A stretch of 64,000 bases of DNA from Candidatus Gastranaerophilales bacterium (GTDB taxonomy: Bacteria; Cyanobacteriota; Vampirovibrionia; Gastranaerophilales; Gastranaerophilaceae). The translations under genes and the position numbers were made by a program. The notes beneath the pieces are model-generated. The model had not been told where the DNA came from. It saw nothing but the letters and a program-made list of their open reading frames with translations, and did no database searches. Below are positions 16,769 to 26,362 of this stretch, piece after piece; the first letter of the stretch is position 1; each line of letters starts with the position of its first letter. The DNA is taken from assembly GCA_944323685.1 (NCBI GenBank), contig CALUTJ010000001.1, positions 1 through 64,000 of the forward strand. The letters run 5' to 3'.

Positions 16769-18208
16769 ATGTTAATTAATAAAGTTACTTCAGCATATGG
16801 CGATCACTCAAATTTACTCCCGTTATTTACAAAAGATGTCGTAAACAGCACAGGGATGACAGCTTTTTCCTATGACGCAGGCGGGAAAATAGAAGCAAAA
16901 GACAGAGGAATTGATGAATTCGGCACTCAGGCAATATGGATGGGCGGCTTACCTGGCAGCAAGCTGCTTATTGACCTTACAGCATACAAACTCGCAAAAA
17001 TTGACCCGAGTGTTGATGTCAGACTATTAAGAGATAAAGAACAGTTAAGCGTGGCGCAAAAATATGCAAAAACGCTCAAAGACAAGAACATTTCTCAATC
17101 ACTTAACCATGCGGTTAAGAATTCTAAACTTGCGCAGGGGCTATTCCTAGGCAAGTTTGCAGCTGCTACAGCTATGACTTTAGCCGCTTTCTTTACACTT
17201 GTTAAAGTTAAGCAGCATTACACTAAAAAACAAATAGAAAAACAATTCTGGGCCAAAAAATCAGAACAGCATTTCTACAACAACAATGTTGCTCAAAGTC
17301 CTGCCTTCAAAGCCTTTATGCCGGCAGGTCAACAACAAAAAAACAATAACAAAAATGTAGCATTCAAAGGCTTAGGCACAGCAATTTCAAGCTTTATGTT
17401 TGATCCGGTTAAAAACTTGTTCATAGTTGACGCAGGAATCACAGGTGAAAGACTTATTGCATCAAGAACTAAAACAGAATTTGCAGAAACCGCGATTAAA
17501 GAAGGCAGCCTGTTATTCTTCCTGTATGTTGCCGGCAGATATGTACAGCAGAGCATTGAAAAACTCAGCGAAAAATTTGGCAAGCCGATTGAATTGAATG
17601 CAGAAGTTCTTTCTTCCGGTTACATGAAAGATGCGATTTCTTCCGGCAAAGCTGCTGAGGATGTAAAAACGGTTAAAAGCTTAACAAATGCTGTAAAAAC
17701 CGCAAAAGAAAACTTAAAAGCAAACAATTCTACAGCTAACAAAACCGCATTAAGCAATGCTAAAAAAGCGTTATACGAATTTATTTATGACGCTAAAAAT
17801 CAGGATAATACAGTTGTTAAAGCTGCAAAACATGCCGGTACTATCAAAACAATAGTAGAAGGCGGCTGGTTCAAAAAATTGACGGGCAAAGCTGTTAACA
17901 CTCATCAAATCGACCCGCATAAATTTATCAGTGTAAGCAGTATTGACGATAGCGCTGACAATATAGATAAACTGTACAAACAGGCAGTAAAACACAATAA
18001 TATTGAAGCATTCCTTAAAAAATGCAGAAATATGAAGATTGGTTCTGTTGCAGCTAATATGGGTATTACCTGCTTGTTCTTAGGTTTGATTGTTCCTTAC
18101 TCTATGATGAAATACAGAGAAAAACATCAAAACGGTAAAAAGGAATTCCACGTACAATCAGAAATTGAAAGACAGCTTGAGCAAAGCTTTAAAGGCAGAG
18201 TAGCATAA
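16769..18208 (+). CDS. Lineage-specific membrane-associated protein with an AFKG motif
   Basis: 479 aa, no recognised domain. Three or so hydrophobic segments can be seen: about 127-148 (GLFLGKFAAATAMTLAAFFT), 243-258 (GSLLFFLYVAGRYV) and 430-450 (MGITCLFLGLIVPYSMM), separated by Lys-rich helical regions. The stretch NVAFKGLG at about residue 197 resembles the NINFKGAF near the start of the protein at 60782. The overall plan is like that of the protein at 55920-57773 (three hydrophobic segments, the last ending in a proline and Lys-rich tail). ATG preceded by AAAGGA. No classical signal peptide. Confidence 0.75.
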   Translation: MLINKVTSAYGDHSNLLPLFTKDVVNSTGMTAFSYDAGGKIEAKDRGIDEFGTQAIWMGGLPGSKLLIDLTAYKLAKIDPSVDVRLLRDKEQLSVAQKYAKTLKDKNISQSLNHAVKNSKLAQGLFLGKFAAATAMTLAAFFTLVKVKQHYTKKQIEKQFWAKKSEQHFYNNNVAQSPAFKAFMPAGQQQKNNNKNVAFKGLGTAISSFMFDPVKNLFIVDAGITGERLIASRTKTEFAETAIKEGSLLFFLYVAGRYVQQSIEKLSEKFGKPIELNAEVLSSGYMKDAISSGKAAEDVKTVKSLTNAVKTAKENLKANNSTANKTALSNAKKALYEFIYDAKNQDNTVVKAAKHAGTIKTIVEGGWFKKLTGKAVNTHQIDPHKFISVSSIDDSADNIDKLYKQAVKHNNIEAFLKKCRNMKIGSVAANMGITCLFLGLIVPYSMMKYREKHQNGKKEFHVQSEIERQLEQSFKGRVA

Positions 18209-18223
18209 TTAGTAAAACGCATA

Positions 18224-19042
18224 TTAATCGCTGAGTGCTTCAAACAGATTTTTTTTCGCTCTGAGAAGCACAAGCTCGGATTGTATGCGTTTTCTTTCTT
18301 CTCTTGTTAAATCGTCACGTTTAAGCTTTGTTTCATTTTCTTTAAGGTCTTTATCCGCTTTATCTGCCTGAGTCTGCATTGTTGCTGCGGCATTTGAGCC
18401 AAACAGTGTTTTGCCGTTTTTATCAATTATGTCATACATTTCTGTTTTATTTTGAGCATCTGACAAATCAGACGGCTTTGTATTAACCATAGAAAGCATC
18501 TGTTTAAGCATATTTGTAAACTCACTGACATTGAAGCCGGTACCCTTCAATGCAGCAACTGTTGAAGAAAGACTTACCATAGTTTCTGAAATCAAAAACA
18601 GCTCTGTCACTTTAGCTGTCGCTTCATATGCTGATGCTTTTATTTTATCTTCTATTTTTTTTATTCTTGATTCTTTTTCGGAGTCACTCAGATACGGATT
18701 ATTCATTATCATTGCTATTTCTGATATATAACCGCTTATTGTTGACTTTAATGAACTGATAATTGCATTTGCTTTTGACGATGCGCTTAATGCTACGGAG
18801 GTAAGCTCATTGGCGCTGAGTTTGCTTAATATATCTGTATTGTTAATCATTTTATCGGCAAGATCCATTGCCGGTGCAAGCTCGGTGATATACTTAGATG
18901 TCAATTTGTCTGTTGTACTTTCAAATTCAGTTACTTGATTGAGTTCTAACAGATTGCTATCCTGTGTTTTGTTAACTGTAGATGTTTCTTTGCTTTGATT
19001 AACTTTAATGTTAATACCCGTGTTAAAAATGGCAACGTACAT
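18224..19042 (-). CDS. Helical/coiled-coil protein of unknown function
   Basis: 272 aa, predicted mostly alpha-helical with a charged C-terminal coiled coil (ADKADKDLKENETKLKRDDL then TREERKRIQSEL). Residues 65-190 are Ser/Ala/Leu/Met-rich helices (TSVALSASSKANAIISSLKS, ELFLISETMVSLSSTVAALK) of a kind found in secreted translocator or spacer proteins, but there is no signal peptide. No family recognised. Convergent with the 16769 gene (15 bp between stops). Confidence 0.68.
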   Translation of the reverse strand: MYVAIFNTGINIKVNQSKETSTVNKTQDSNLLELNQVTEFESTTDKLTSKYITELAPAMDLADKMINNTDILSKLSANELTSVALSASSKANAIISSLKSTISGYISEIAMIMNNPYLSDSEKESRIKKIEDKIKASAYEATAKVTELFLISETMVSLSSTVAALKGTGFNVSEFTNMLKQMLSMVNTKPSDLSDAQNKTEMYDIIDKNGKTLFGSNAAATMQTQADKADKDLKENETKLKRDDLTREERKRIQSELVLLRAKKNLFEALSD

Positions 19043-19129
19043 AAATTCACCCCTGAATAAATTAATGTGTGATTAATTTATCGGAATAAATTACATAAAA
19101 CTTTAATATTTAAAGAAATTAAATTAACA

Positions 19130-20110
19130 TTACTTAACAGGTCTATAAGCCTGCGGATAGTAGTAATCTTCTTTAAATCCCATCCTTCTGTACATTTTCA
19201 AGGCAGGATAGTTGTCAGTCTCGGTGCTTGCATTAACCTCTGAAAGATGATTAAGATGTCTGCCTATAAGTTTTGTTAATGTCGTATGAAGCAGAGTTTC
19301 ACCCAGTCCCTTGCCGCAATGCTCGCTTTTTAAACCAATTATAGGAATATTGGCGATTCTGCCGGCCGTAATATTTGCAAAACATATGCCCACGGGCTTT
19401 TTGTTGTAAAGTAAAACGCTTGAACAATCGTCAAGAAATCGTCCGTAAATATCGCAGGTAATTTTATTTATTATGTCTTTGCATCCGTCTTTTGTCACGA
19501 ATCTCGGGTCAAAAAGAGCATCGGAAGTATTAATAAATGACTTATTAATGACCGAGGCAATTTCTTCCTTATATTTAGAGTTCCACTCAACGATTTTATA
19601 GCCGTCCGGCAATGCTTTTGGCTTGTAAGACTTAAAGATATCCAGTGAAACCGGATTGGAAAAAATCAGTCTTTCAACAGCAAGGCCAACCAGCTTAAAG
19701 CCGTAATTTGTAATTTCCGGAGTAAACTCATCCTGTGAACCGAGCATCGGATATGTCACAACTTTCTCTTTTATTATATCTTGAGTTAGCTCCATAAATT
19801 TATCCATCAAAATACGGCGCTTGTTGTTAAGATTTTCATCGCCGAGACAGTGGATTATATTTAATTCAAGTGCCTCGCTGATTTCTGTAGTATATACAAG
19901 AAACGCTGTCGGAATCTGTTCTTCAAACAGTATAAGACATTTTATAAGCCCCGCATTGATGCTTGCGACAAATTCCTCGTATTCAAGAGGCTCAAGCTCA
20001 AATTTATAAAGTGAATAAGCTTTGTTTTTAAAGTCAGTATAAACACCTTTAAAAATATTTTTATACTCATCATTGTATTCTTGTACTTTGTAAGCCAGAG
20101 TTTCAGTCAT
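19130..20110 (-). CDS. GNAT-family N-acetyltransferase
   Basis: 326 aa. The C-terminal domain (about residues 165-326) has GNAT motif A (GLKSEHCGKGLGETLLHTTL) and the motif B region with NASTETDNYPALKMYRRMGF, so acetyl-CoA binding is likely. The N-terminal half looks like a degenerate second GNAT domain. Substrate unknown. It shares one base with the ribBA stop and is the last gene of the riboflavin operon; whether it modifies something in that pathway is unknown. Confidence 0.82.
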   Translation of the reverse strand: MTETLAYKVQEYNDEYKNIFKGVYTDFKNKAYSLYKFELEPLEYEEFVASINAGLIKCLILFEEQIPTAFLVYTTEISEALELNIIHCLGDENLNNKRRILMDKFMELTQDIIKEKVVTYPMLGSQDEFTPEITNYGFKLVGLAVERLIFSNPVSLDIFKSYKPKALPDGYKIVEWNSKYKEEIASVINKSFINTSDALFDPRFVTKDGCKDIINKITCDIYGRFLDDCSSVLLYNKKPVGICFANITAGRIANIPIIGLKSEHCGKGLGETLLHTTLTKLIGRHLNHLSEVNASTETDNYPALKMYRRMGFKEDYYYPQAYRPVK

Positions 20111-21390
20111 TATATTTGCTCCAGATTTTCCTTAATTTTATCAATTTCAAGCATATGATGCATTTTATTCGCCTTTGTACACAAATATCTGTAGTTATAT
20201 TTTGTACATTCAGAGTCTACGTGAACTCTTTCAAGAATTTCAAGACCATAGCCTTCCAGCCCGACAATTTTCTGCGGGTTGTTTGTAATCAATTTGAATT
20301 TTGTAAACCCTAAATCAAGCAGTATTTGCGCACCGTCGCCGTAATCTCTTAAATCGGAATTAAATCCGAGTGACAGATTAGCCTGCACTGTATCTTCACC
20401 TTTATCCTGCAATGCATAGGCTTTAATTTTATTAACAATACCTATGCCCCTGCCCTCATGGTTCATCAAATAAACGACTGCGCCCTTACCGTATTTGTCA
20501 ATCATTTTCATTGAGTTTTGGAGCTGGCTGTTACAGTCGCATCTAAGGCTGTGAAAGGTATCACCCGTCAAACAGATGCTGTGCATTCTTACAAGAGGAA
20601 TTTTATCTGAGCCGTCATCTTTTAGAAGTGCTACATGTTCCTGTCCTGTCAACGCATGTCTGTAGCCGATTAGAGTAAAGGTTCCAAAAGCTGTAGGCAG
20701 TGTTACCTGCGCTTCTCTTATCATTAATTTTTCATTTTTAAGCCTGTAGGCAATAAGTTGTGCAACTGTTATAAATTTAAGGTTATGTTTGTCAGCAAAT
20801 TTTCTTAAATCATCACGTCTTGCCATAGAACCGTCAGGGTTAACTATTTCGCAGCAGACTCCCGCTTCTTTTAAGCCGGCAAGTCTGCATAAGTCGACCG
20901 TTGCTTCCGTATGACCGACTCTCTCAAGAACACCGCCTTGTTTTGCAATAAGCGGAAATATATGCCCCGGCTGTCTGAAATCAGCAGCAGAAGCGTTGTC
21001 TTGTGCAATTAATTTGAGTGTTATCGAACGGTCATAAGCAGATACACCCGTAGTAACACCATACTTTGGGTCTGCGTCAATACTCTGTGTAAAAGCTGTG
21101 CCTTTAACGTCAGTATTATTTTTGACCATGTAATCCAGACCGAGTTTTTTAGCCAGTGAAAGACTTATCGGGGCACACAAAACACCTTTTGCCTCGGTTA
21201 TCATAAAATTAACATTTTCAGGTGTTGCAAATTGAGCTGCACAGATTAAATCACCTTCGTTTTCCCGTGATTCATCATCCGCGATAACAACCATTGAGCC
21301 TTTTTTAATTGCTTCAATTGCTTCTTCAACTGTATCGAATTTAAAATCGGAGGCGTTTTGCAAATCCTTTACGTTTTCTGATAATAACAT
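20110..21390 (-). CDS. ribBA: Bifunctional 3,4-dihydroxy-2-butanone 4-phosphate synthase / GTP cyclohydrolase II
   Basis: Supplies both precursors of riboflavin. 426 aa: RibB domain (about 15-220; DDESRENEGDLICAA, RPGHIFPLIA-type segment QPGHIFPLIAKQGGVLERVG, HTEATVDLC) and RibA domain (about 225-415; zinc cysteines in GDTFHSLRCDCNSQL, catalytic MNHEGRGIGIVNK, TNNPQKIVGL). The start ATG is one base after the stop of the riboflavin synthase gene, implying coupling. Confidence 0.96.
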   Translation of the reverse strand: MLLSENVKDLQNASDFKFDTVEEAIEAIKKGSMVVIADDESRENEGDLICAAQFATPENVNFMITEAKGVLCAPISLSLAKKLGLDYMVKNNTDVKGTAFTQSIDADPKYGVTTGVSAYDRSITLKLIAQDNASAADFRQPGHIFPLIAKQGGVLERVGHTEATVDLCRLAGLKEAGVCCEIVNPDGSMARRDDLRKFADKHNLKFITVAQLIAYRLKNEKLMIREAQVTLPTAFGTFTLIGYRHALTGQEHVALLKDDGSDKIPLVRMHSICLTGDTFHSLRCDCNSQLQNSMKMIDKYGKGAVVYLMNHEGRGIGIVNKIKAYALQDKGEDTVQANLSLGFNSDLRDYGDGAQILLDLGFTKFKLITNNPQKIVGLEGYGLEILERVHVDSECTKYNYRYLCTKANKMHHMLEIDKIKENLEQI

Positions 21391-22044
21391 TTAAAGAAAC
21401 CCGTTTCTTTCTAATAAATTCATATCGATGGTAGTGGCTTTATTGTTATTATTATCATTCGATAATAAATATTTTTCAACATATTTTGCAATGATATCAG
21501 TCTCAAGGTTGACTTTATCATTAATTTTTAAATATTTAAGGTTAGTATTATTCAAAGTATGCGGTATAACAGCTATTGTGAATAAATTCGAGTTTATTTC
21601 AGCAACTGTCAGGCTGACCCCGTTTATGGAAACTGAACCCTTATTGACTATTTGAGACGTAAGTTTGCTGTCGGTTTCAAAGGTTAAAAGCGTTGTTTCG
21701 CTTTCTTTTCTGATGTTTTTTAATGTGGCAAGCCCGTCAATGTGACCGCTTACCATATGACCGTCTAACCTGTCACCCAGCCGCAGAGTACGCTCTAAAT
21801 TAACAATATCTCCCTTAATCAGGTTATTGAAGGTAGTAACACTGAGCGTTTGTGATGAGGCATAAACTTTAAAACTTTTAGCTTTAATCTCAATAACGGT
21901 TTGACAGGCACCGTCAACCGCAACGCTGTCACCTATTTTCAGACCGTCAAGGATTTTATTGCATTCTATAGTCAGATAAAGCTCGTTAAGTCCTTTATCA
22001 ACGTTTAGAATTGTTCCTGTTTCTTCTATTAAACCTGTAAACAT
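21391..22044 (-). CDS. ribE: Riboflavin synthase, alpha subunit
   Basis: Dismutates two 6,7-dimethyl-8-ribityllumazine molecules to riboflavin. 217 aa made of two lumazine-binding repeats. Starts with the family signature MFTGLIEETGTI; each repeat keeps its SVAVDGACQTV or SVSINGVSLTV strand and the linking DRLDGHMVSGHIDG. The ATG at 22044 was chosen from the family N-terminus; it has no clear ribosome site and a TTG six codons upstream is in frame. Lies between the FAD-oxidoreductase and ribBA in one operon. ribD and ribH are not in the window. Confidence 0.95.
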   Translation of the reverse strand: MFTGLIEETGTILNVDKGLNELYLTIECNKILDGLKIGDSVAVDGACQTVIEIKAKSFKVYASSQTLSVTTFNNLIKGDIVNLERTLRLGDRLDGHMVSGHIDGLATLKNIRKESETTLLTFETDSKLTSQIVNKGSVSINGVSLTVAEINSNLFTIAVIPHTLNNTNLKYLKINDKVNLETDIIAKYVEKYLLSNDNNNNKATTIDMNLLERNGFL

Positions 22045-22073
22045 ATTAATAATGTAGCACAAACAAAATTAAA

Positions 22074-23348
22074 CTATTCGGACTTGAGACGTCTTATAAC
22101 ATCTCTGGCTACTGCTTCTCCCATTGAAAAACAGGAAGATTGTATCCTCAAGGCAGCCTGTGCCTCAAAGTCAGCTGATACAATTCTGCCGGCTATATAC
22201 AGATTGTCGAATCCTGAGGCTTTTAAACACTCAATAGGAAGTTCATAATCAACACGTGTAGGCTGTAGAGTTGAGCCGTCTTTTGTGTAGGAGTGTATAT
22301 CAATAGGATAATCAGCGTGTAATACAGGATTTTCATAAGTTTTGCCGCTTAAGATATCAGATTTTGTGTAAATTTTTTGACCTTCAACCCGTCTTGACTC
22401 TCTTACACCAACCATATCGGCAATATTGGATATATATGAGTTCTCAAACCCCGGAAAATACTTCTTTAAAAAGCAATAGAGATGCCAGATTTGTTTTCTG
22501 GCAAGGGTTAGAGCCTTTGAACGAGCAAACATATCCAGCGGGTCAATATCCTTATCCAGCTGTATTCGCGGGCAGTTCAGAGATATTGAACCGGACATTC
22601 CAGGGATGCTGAATATCTGAAAATAGGCTGTATCAGGGATATTGAGGTCACCGTTTACAACAGCCTTATCAAATACCTGCTTTAAGGCCCATTTACGGTC
22701 ATTATCCCATGTACAGGCAGTTGAGAGATGTATTTCTCCGTTTACTTCGCATGCAGTTGTAACATTTCGGTCATTATCAATTTTTAGCAGCCAGTCCGAG
22801 AAAGTTTTCATATCAATATTTGAAATTTGAAAGCGCAAAGTCATTGGCTGTCTTGATTTTGGATTAAGCAGCAAATTATTTTTTAAAACTTTAGAAAAAT
22901 TTCCGTCACCTGTCGCGTCTACAAAATAGGACGAGTCGATATATAGTGATAACATTTTTGAGATAACAGAAATCTTTTTAACTGTTCTGCCCTCGCTAAA
23001 AGCGTCTAAAATTTCCGTATTATATAAAATATCGCAGTTAACTCTCTCGAGCATACTGTCCAGTGCAAGCTTTGATAGTTCGGGATTAAACCAGCCTCTG
23101 TTGCCGTCACAATAGGTAATTTGTCCGTTAAATTTTTTTAACTCATCAATAAAATCATTATAAAATTCACAATTTATATTTTGTGTATTTGATTTCATAA
23201 CAGGCATAACAAGAGCAGAAGTCATTGTTCCGCCAAGATGGATTCTTTTTTCTACCACCAGCGTTTTTAATCCGTACTTTGCTCCGATGTATGCCGCAGC
23301 AACTCCGGCAGTGCCGCCGCCGCAAATTGTTAAATCGTATTGAGTCAT
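22074..23348 (-). CDS. FAD-dependent oxidoreductase (FAD_oxidored family)
   Basis: 424 aa. The N-terminal Rossmann motif (DLTICGGGTAGVAAAYIGAK) and the GGTMTSALVMPVM segment are those of the pfam12831 flavoprotein group; the C-terminal NLYIAGRIVSADFEAQAALR and SCFSMGEAVARDV complete the FAD site. Substrate unknown. Its stop overlaps nothing, but its ATG shares a base with the stop of the methyltransferase gene upstream. It is not a DAO-type MnmC oxidase by sequence, despite that neighbour. Confidence 0.85.
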   Translation of the reverse strand: MTQYDLTICGGGTAGVAAAYIGAKYGLKTLVVEKRIHLGGTMTSALVMPVMKSNTQNINCEFYNDFIDELKKFNGQITYCDGNRGWFNPELSKLALDSMLERVNCDILYNTEILDAFSEGRTVKKISVISKMLSLYIDSSYFVDATGDGNFSKVLKNNLLLNPKSRQPMTLRFQISNIDMKTFSDWLLKIDNDRNVTTACEVNGEIHLSTACTWDNDRKWALKQVFDKAVVNGDLNIPDTAYFQIFSIPGMSGSISLNCPRIQLDKDIDPLDMFARSKALTLARKQIWHLYCFLKKYFPGFENSYISNIADMVGVRESRRVEGQKIYTKSDILSGKTYENPVLHADYPIDIHSYTKDGSTLQPTRVDYELPIECLKASGFDNLYIAGRIVSADFEAQAALRIQSSCFSMGEAVARDVIRRLKSE

Positions 23349-24430
23349 TAAAGCTTCTCCGTTTTATATTTTTTTATATACTGGCTCGGTGTTTGTAAAT
23401 TCGATTCAGATTTTTCTTTATTATATAAATCTATAATTTCTTTTGCAGTCAAATTGAGATTTGCATCTTTGTAGTATATTCCAGCTTTTGTTTTTATAAG
23501 CCCCGTATCGTATTCATCAAGCTTGTTTAATATAAGATTATTATTTGGTGACGCTATTGTTCCGCAATGCCTGTGTTGTTTATCAAATAATTTGCCTGCG
23601 AAAAAGCCGGCCTCTAACATAGCGTGTCTGACAGCAGCAGAATTTGAATACGTAACAAGAGTTGCATTGACGTCAGACAGCCTGTACAATTCTTTAAAAA
23701 ATTCATAACTCCATAAAGTCGGGAGTTTTGCTGGGGTAAAAGCGTCTAAAAAAATAATATCGTATTTGTTATTTAAGCTTTTAATCGTATTTCTTGCATC
23801 ATCAAAATAAGGCTTAATTATAAAATTGTGTATTTTAAGGCGTTTGAGAGGCCTTTTATTGCGCTGCGATATACATTGATAATATATATTATGTAAAAAT
23901 GAATTATTTTGTCCCAAGGGGTTATAACTATACCTGAGAAAATATTTATTTTTAATTAAAGACCTGTAAAACGGTTCAATAAATTTCTTATTATCAGACT
24001 TTAATAAAATATCTTTTAAAGCGGCTTTGTCTTCAATTATTTCGTTTAATAAATTTGCTAATAAAATATAAGAAACCTCCGGATATTTTTTAAACAGATT
24101 ATCTTTTATAAACGGAGATATTGTTACAAGTTTTTTATCATATTCTAAAATATCGATATAAACTTTTCCTTTATATTTTGTTTGCAAAATTTTTTTTAAA
24201 AAAGCCTTTGTGTTATAGCCGATTCCGTAGCAAATATCAAGCACTTTTATATTCTTTTTATGTAAATAATTGCCGGATAAATTCAGAGGTGCAGCAAACT
24301 TTTCCTCAGCTTCTGACAGAGCGCCGAAGACAGAATGATACACATCTTCTACCTTGCGGTTATACAGACCTACTGACCCGTCTTGAGTAAATGAAAAATC
24401 AATATAATTTTTGCTTTCTGTTATACACAT
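23348..24430 (-). CDS. MnmC2/DUF752-type SAM-dependent methyltransferase
   Basis: 360 aa. The SAM motif I is VLDICYGIGYNTKAFL (about residue 64), and the MnmC-type signature follows: YDIIFLDAFTPAKLPTLWS, LVTYSNSAAVRHAMLEAGFF. In MnmC this domain methylates the aminomethyl group of tRNA wobble uridine (mnm5s2U34). Here it is stand-alone with a long Lys/Asn-rich insertion (about 120-200) and starts a five-gene operon with the FAD-oxidoreductase, ribE, ribBA and a GNAT. tRNA modification is likely from the family; not proven. Confidence 0.82.
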   Translation of the reverse strand: MCITESKNYIDFSFTQDGSVGLYNRKVEDVYHSVFGALSEAEEKFAAPLNLSGNYLHKKNIKVLDICYGIGYNTKAFLKKILQTKYKGKVYIDILEYDKKLVTISPFIKDNLFKKYPEVSYILLANLLNEIIEDKAALKDILLKSDNKKFIEPFYRSLIKNKYFLRYSYNPLGQNNSFLHNIYYQCISQRNKRPLKRLKIHNFIIKPYFDDARNTIKSLNNKYDIIFLDAFTPAKLPTLWSYEFFKELYRLSDVNATLVTYSNSAAVRHAMLEAGFFAGKLFDKQHRHCGTIASPNNNLILNKLDEYDTGLIKTKAGIYYKDANLNLTAKEIIDLYNKEKSESNLQTPSQYIKKYKTEKL

Positions 24431-24728
24431 ACAAATATTATAAATTTATATGTAAAATTACGCTAATTGTAAACATAATTTTATCACTGTATTACGCTGC
24501 GATATATAACGATAACTTGGTTTTAAAAATCGATGATTTTATCATTATATATCTATGCGATACAGATTCCTGTTTGGAGATATTATCACTATGTATCGAA
24601 TAGTAATAATTGTATTTTAAATTTTAATTAGATAAAAATTGACATACAAAATATTTTTTCGGTGATGTAGTTTTATTCGGCTTTAATTATATTTTTAATA
24701 GAAAAATTAATGTGAGAGAGGAAATATT

Positions 24729-25391
24729 ATGAAATCTATATCACTTCTTATGGTCGAAGACCATAAGCTGTTAAGAGTAGGCTTAAAATCACTGTTTAAC
24801 GAGTGTTCTGATATAAAACTTGTTGCAGAGGCTGAAACTGCTAAAGAGGCTGTTGATAAAGCCAGACTGCTTAAACCAGACGTTATACTAATGGATATAG
24901 GACTGCCTGATATGTCAGGTATAGAGGCAACCAGACGGATTTTAGACTTAAATCCCGACCAAAAGGTAATTATGCTTACATCACATATTAATGAAAAAGA
25001 GGTTATGGATTCGCTAAGCGCGGGGGCTTTTGCCTACGTCATAAAAGATGTAAATACTGAAATCCTTTTAATGGTAATAAAAACGGTATATGACGGTGCT
25101 ATATGGCTTGACCCTCAAATAGTCCCGTTAATAAGAGATAAATCCTCGTGTTTTATACCCCAAAAACAAACCTCAAGAGCAGCTTTTCGGGCTCAGCACG
25201 CTAATTTAACAGAAAGAGAATACGAGGTTTTAAAACTGGTTGTGGACGGTCAATCCAATGCCGAAATAGCAAACACATTAACAATAAGCGAACATACAGC
25301 CAAGGCGCACGTTTGCAATATAATTCAAAAGCTTGTTGTTGATGACAGGACACAGGCAGCTGTAAAAGCCATAAAAGAAGGGCTTGTTTAA
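24729..25391 (+). CDS. NarL/FixJ-family response regulator (orphan)
   Basis: 220 aa: receiver domain (residues 1-120; acidic pair ED at 9-10, phospho-acceptor Asp in VILMDIGLPDMSG, Thr in MLTSH, Lys in YVIKDV) and a C-terminal LuxR-type helix-turn-helix (about 155-216; LTEREYEVLKLVVDGQSNAE, TISEHTAKAHVCNII). DNA-binding transcription regulator. No histidine kinase is adjacent. ATG preceded by GAGAGGAAA. The 298-bp upstream region has a TTGACA at 24639 but no convincing -10. Convergent with etfA, the two stops overlapping by 4 bp. Confidence 0.92.
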   Translation: MKSISLLMVEDHKLLRVGLKSLFNECSDIKLVAEAETAKEAVDKARLLKPDVILMDIGLPDMSGIEATRRILDLNPDQKVIMLTSHINEKEVMDSLSAGAFAYVIKDVNTEILLMVIKTVYDGAIWLDPQIVPLIRDKSSCFIPQKQTSRAAFRAQHANLTEREYEVLKLVVDGQSNAEIANTLTISEHTAKAHVCNIIQKLVVDDRTQAAVKAIKEGLV

Positions 25392-26362
25392 GAAAATTTG
25401 TTTGTCAAAGCTTCAATTACGGCTGTGGCATCTGCCACTATTGCAACGTCTGAACAAGACATAATAGGTGCGTTTTTATCTGTATTTACAGCAAGAACTT
25501 TTTGTGCGTTACTAATTCCTGTCATATGCTGCAACGCACCCGAAATACCAAGAGCAATATATAATTTTGCAGATACAGAGCGTCCGGTTTGTCCCACCTG
25601 TATCTCAGAGGGGGCCCAGCCTAATTCAACAGCCGCTCTTGATGCAGCAGGTTTAGCCCCGATTAAATCACAGAGTTTATACAATTTTTCAAAATTTTCT
25701 TTAGATTTAAGTCCAAGACCGCCGGCAATTATAATATCCGAGTTTGTCCAATCATCGGTTTGGGGTTTGTATTCGGTAGAAAGAATTTCTGTTTTATTTA
25801 AAATTTCATAAACACCGTCAAAGTTTGCCTCAAAATAGACTATTTCTGTATTTTTTTCTGGGAAATTTCTTTTTAAAAATGCCCCTGGGCGAACAGTAGC
25901 AAACCCCGGCAAAGTTTTGGAATAAATTGTTGCCATCATCTGTCCGCCGTATGTCGGGCGTGTTGCAAGAAGCATATTATCTTCAATTTTTAAGTCGGTA
26001 CAATCCGCAGTAAGCCCGATTTGCAAATTTGCGGCAATACGAGGTGCAAGCTCACGCCCGTTAACAGTTGCTCCCATAAGTAAAACCTGCGGTTGTATAT
26101 TACTTATAAGCTGAGATATTACACCTGAGAACACCTCAACATTAAAGTCTTTTAACGCCTCATGCTGTATTATGTAAATTTTATCAAGACCAATTTGTCG
26201 TAATTCGGAAAACAAAGATTCAGACAGAGTTGTATTGACTGTAAGAAAGCCGCAAACACTTGTATCATCAAAGTTTTTTGACACATGTGATATGATTTCT
26301 TTAGAAACATTTTCTATTTTATTATTATTAATTTCTATATAGACAAGTGTGTTAGTTGTCAT
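25388..26362 (-). CDS. etfA: Electron transfer flavoprotein, alpha subunit
   Basis: 324 aa. The C-terminal FAD domain carries the family signature (QVGQTGRSVSAKLYIALGIS, GALQHMTGISNAQ, IVADATAVIEAL). Forms the heterodimeric FAD carrier with EtfB, moving electrons between flavoprotein dehydrogenases and quinone, ferredoxin or other acceptors. The ATG overlaps the etfB stop by 11 bp. It ends the nadB-nadC-etfB-etfA operon. Confidence 0.95.
   Translation of the reverse strand: MTTNTLVYIEINNNKIENVSKEIISHVSKNFDDTSVCGFLTVNTTLSESLFSELRQIGLDKIYIIQHEALKDFNVEVFSGVISQLISNIQPQVLLMGATVNGRELAPRIAANLQIGLTADCTDLKIEDNMLLATRPTYGGQMMATIYSKTLPGFATVRPGAFLKRNFPEKNTEIVYFEANFDGVYEILNKTEILSTEYKPQTDDWTNSDIIIAGGLGLKSKENFEKLYKLCDLIGAKPAASRAAVELGWAPSEIQVGQTGRSVSAKLYIALGISGALQHMTGISNAQKVLAVNTDKNAPIMSCSDVAIVADATAVIEALTNKFS

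Noticed and set aside
22074-24430. MnmC split into two genes (methyltransferase plus oxidase)
   Set aside because: The adjacent flavoprotein carries pfam12831-type motifs, not the DAO-type motifs of the MnmC oxidase, so the split-MnmC reading is not supported; kept only as a question.
24639-24668. Full sigma-70 promoter for the response regulator
   Set aside because: TTGACA is present but no acceptable -10 at 16-18 bases was found.
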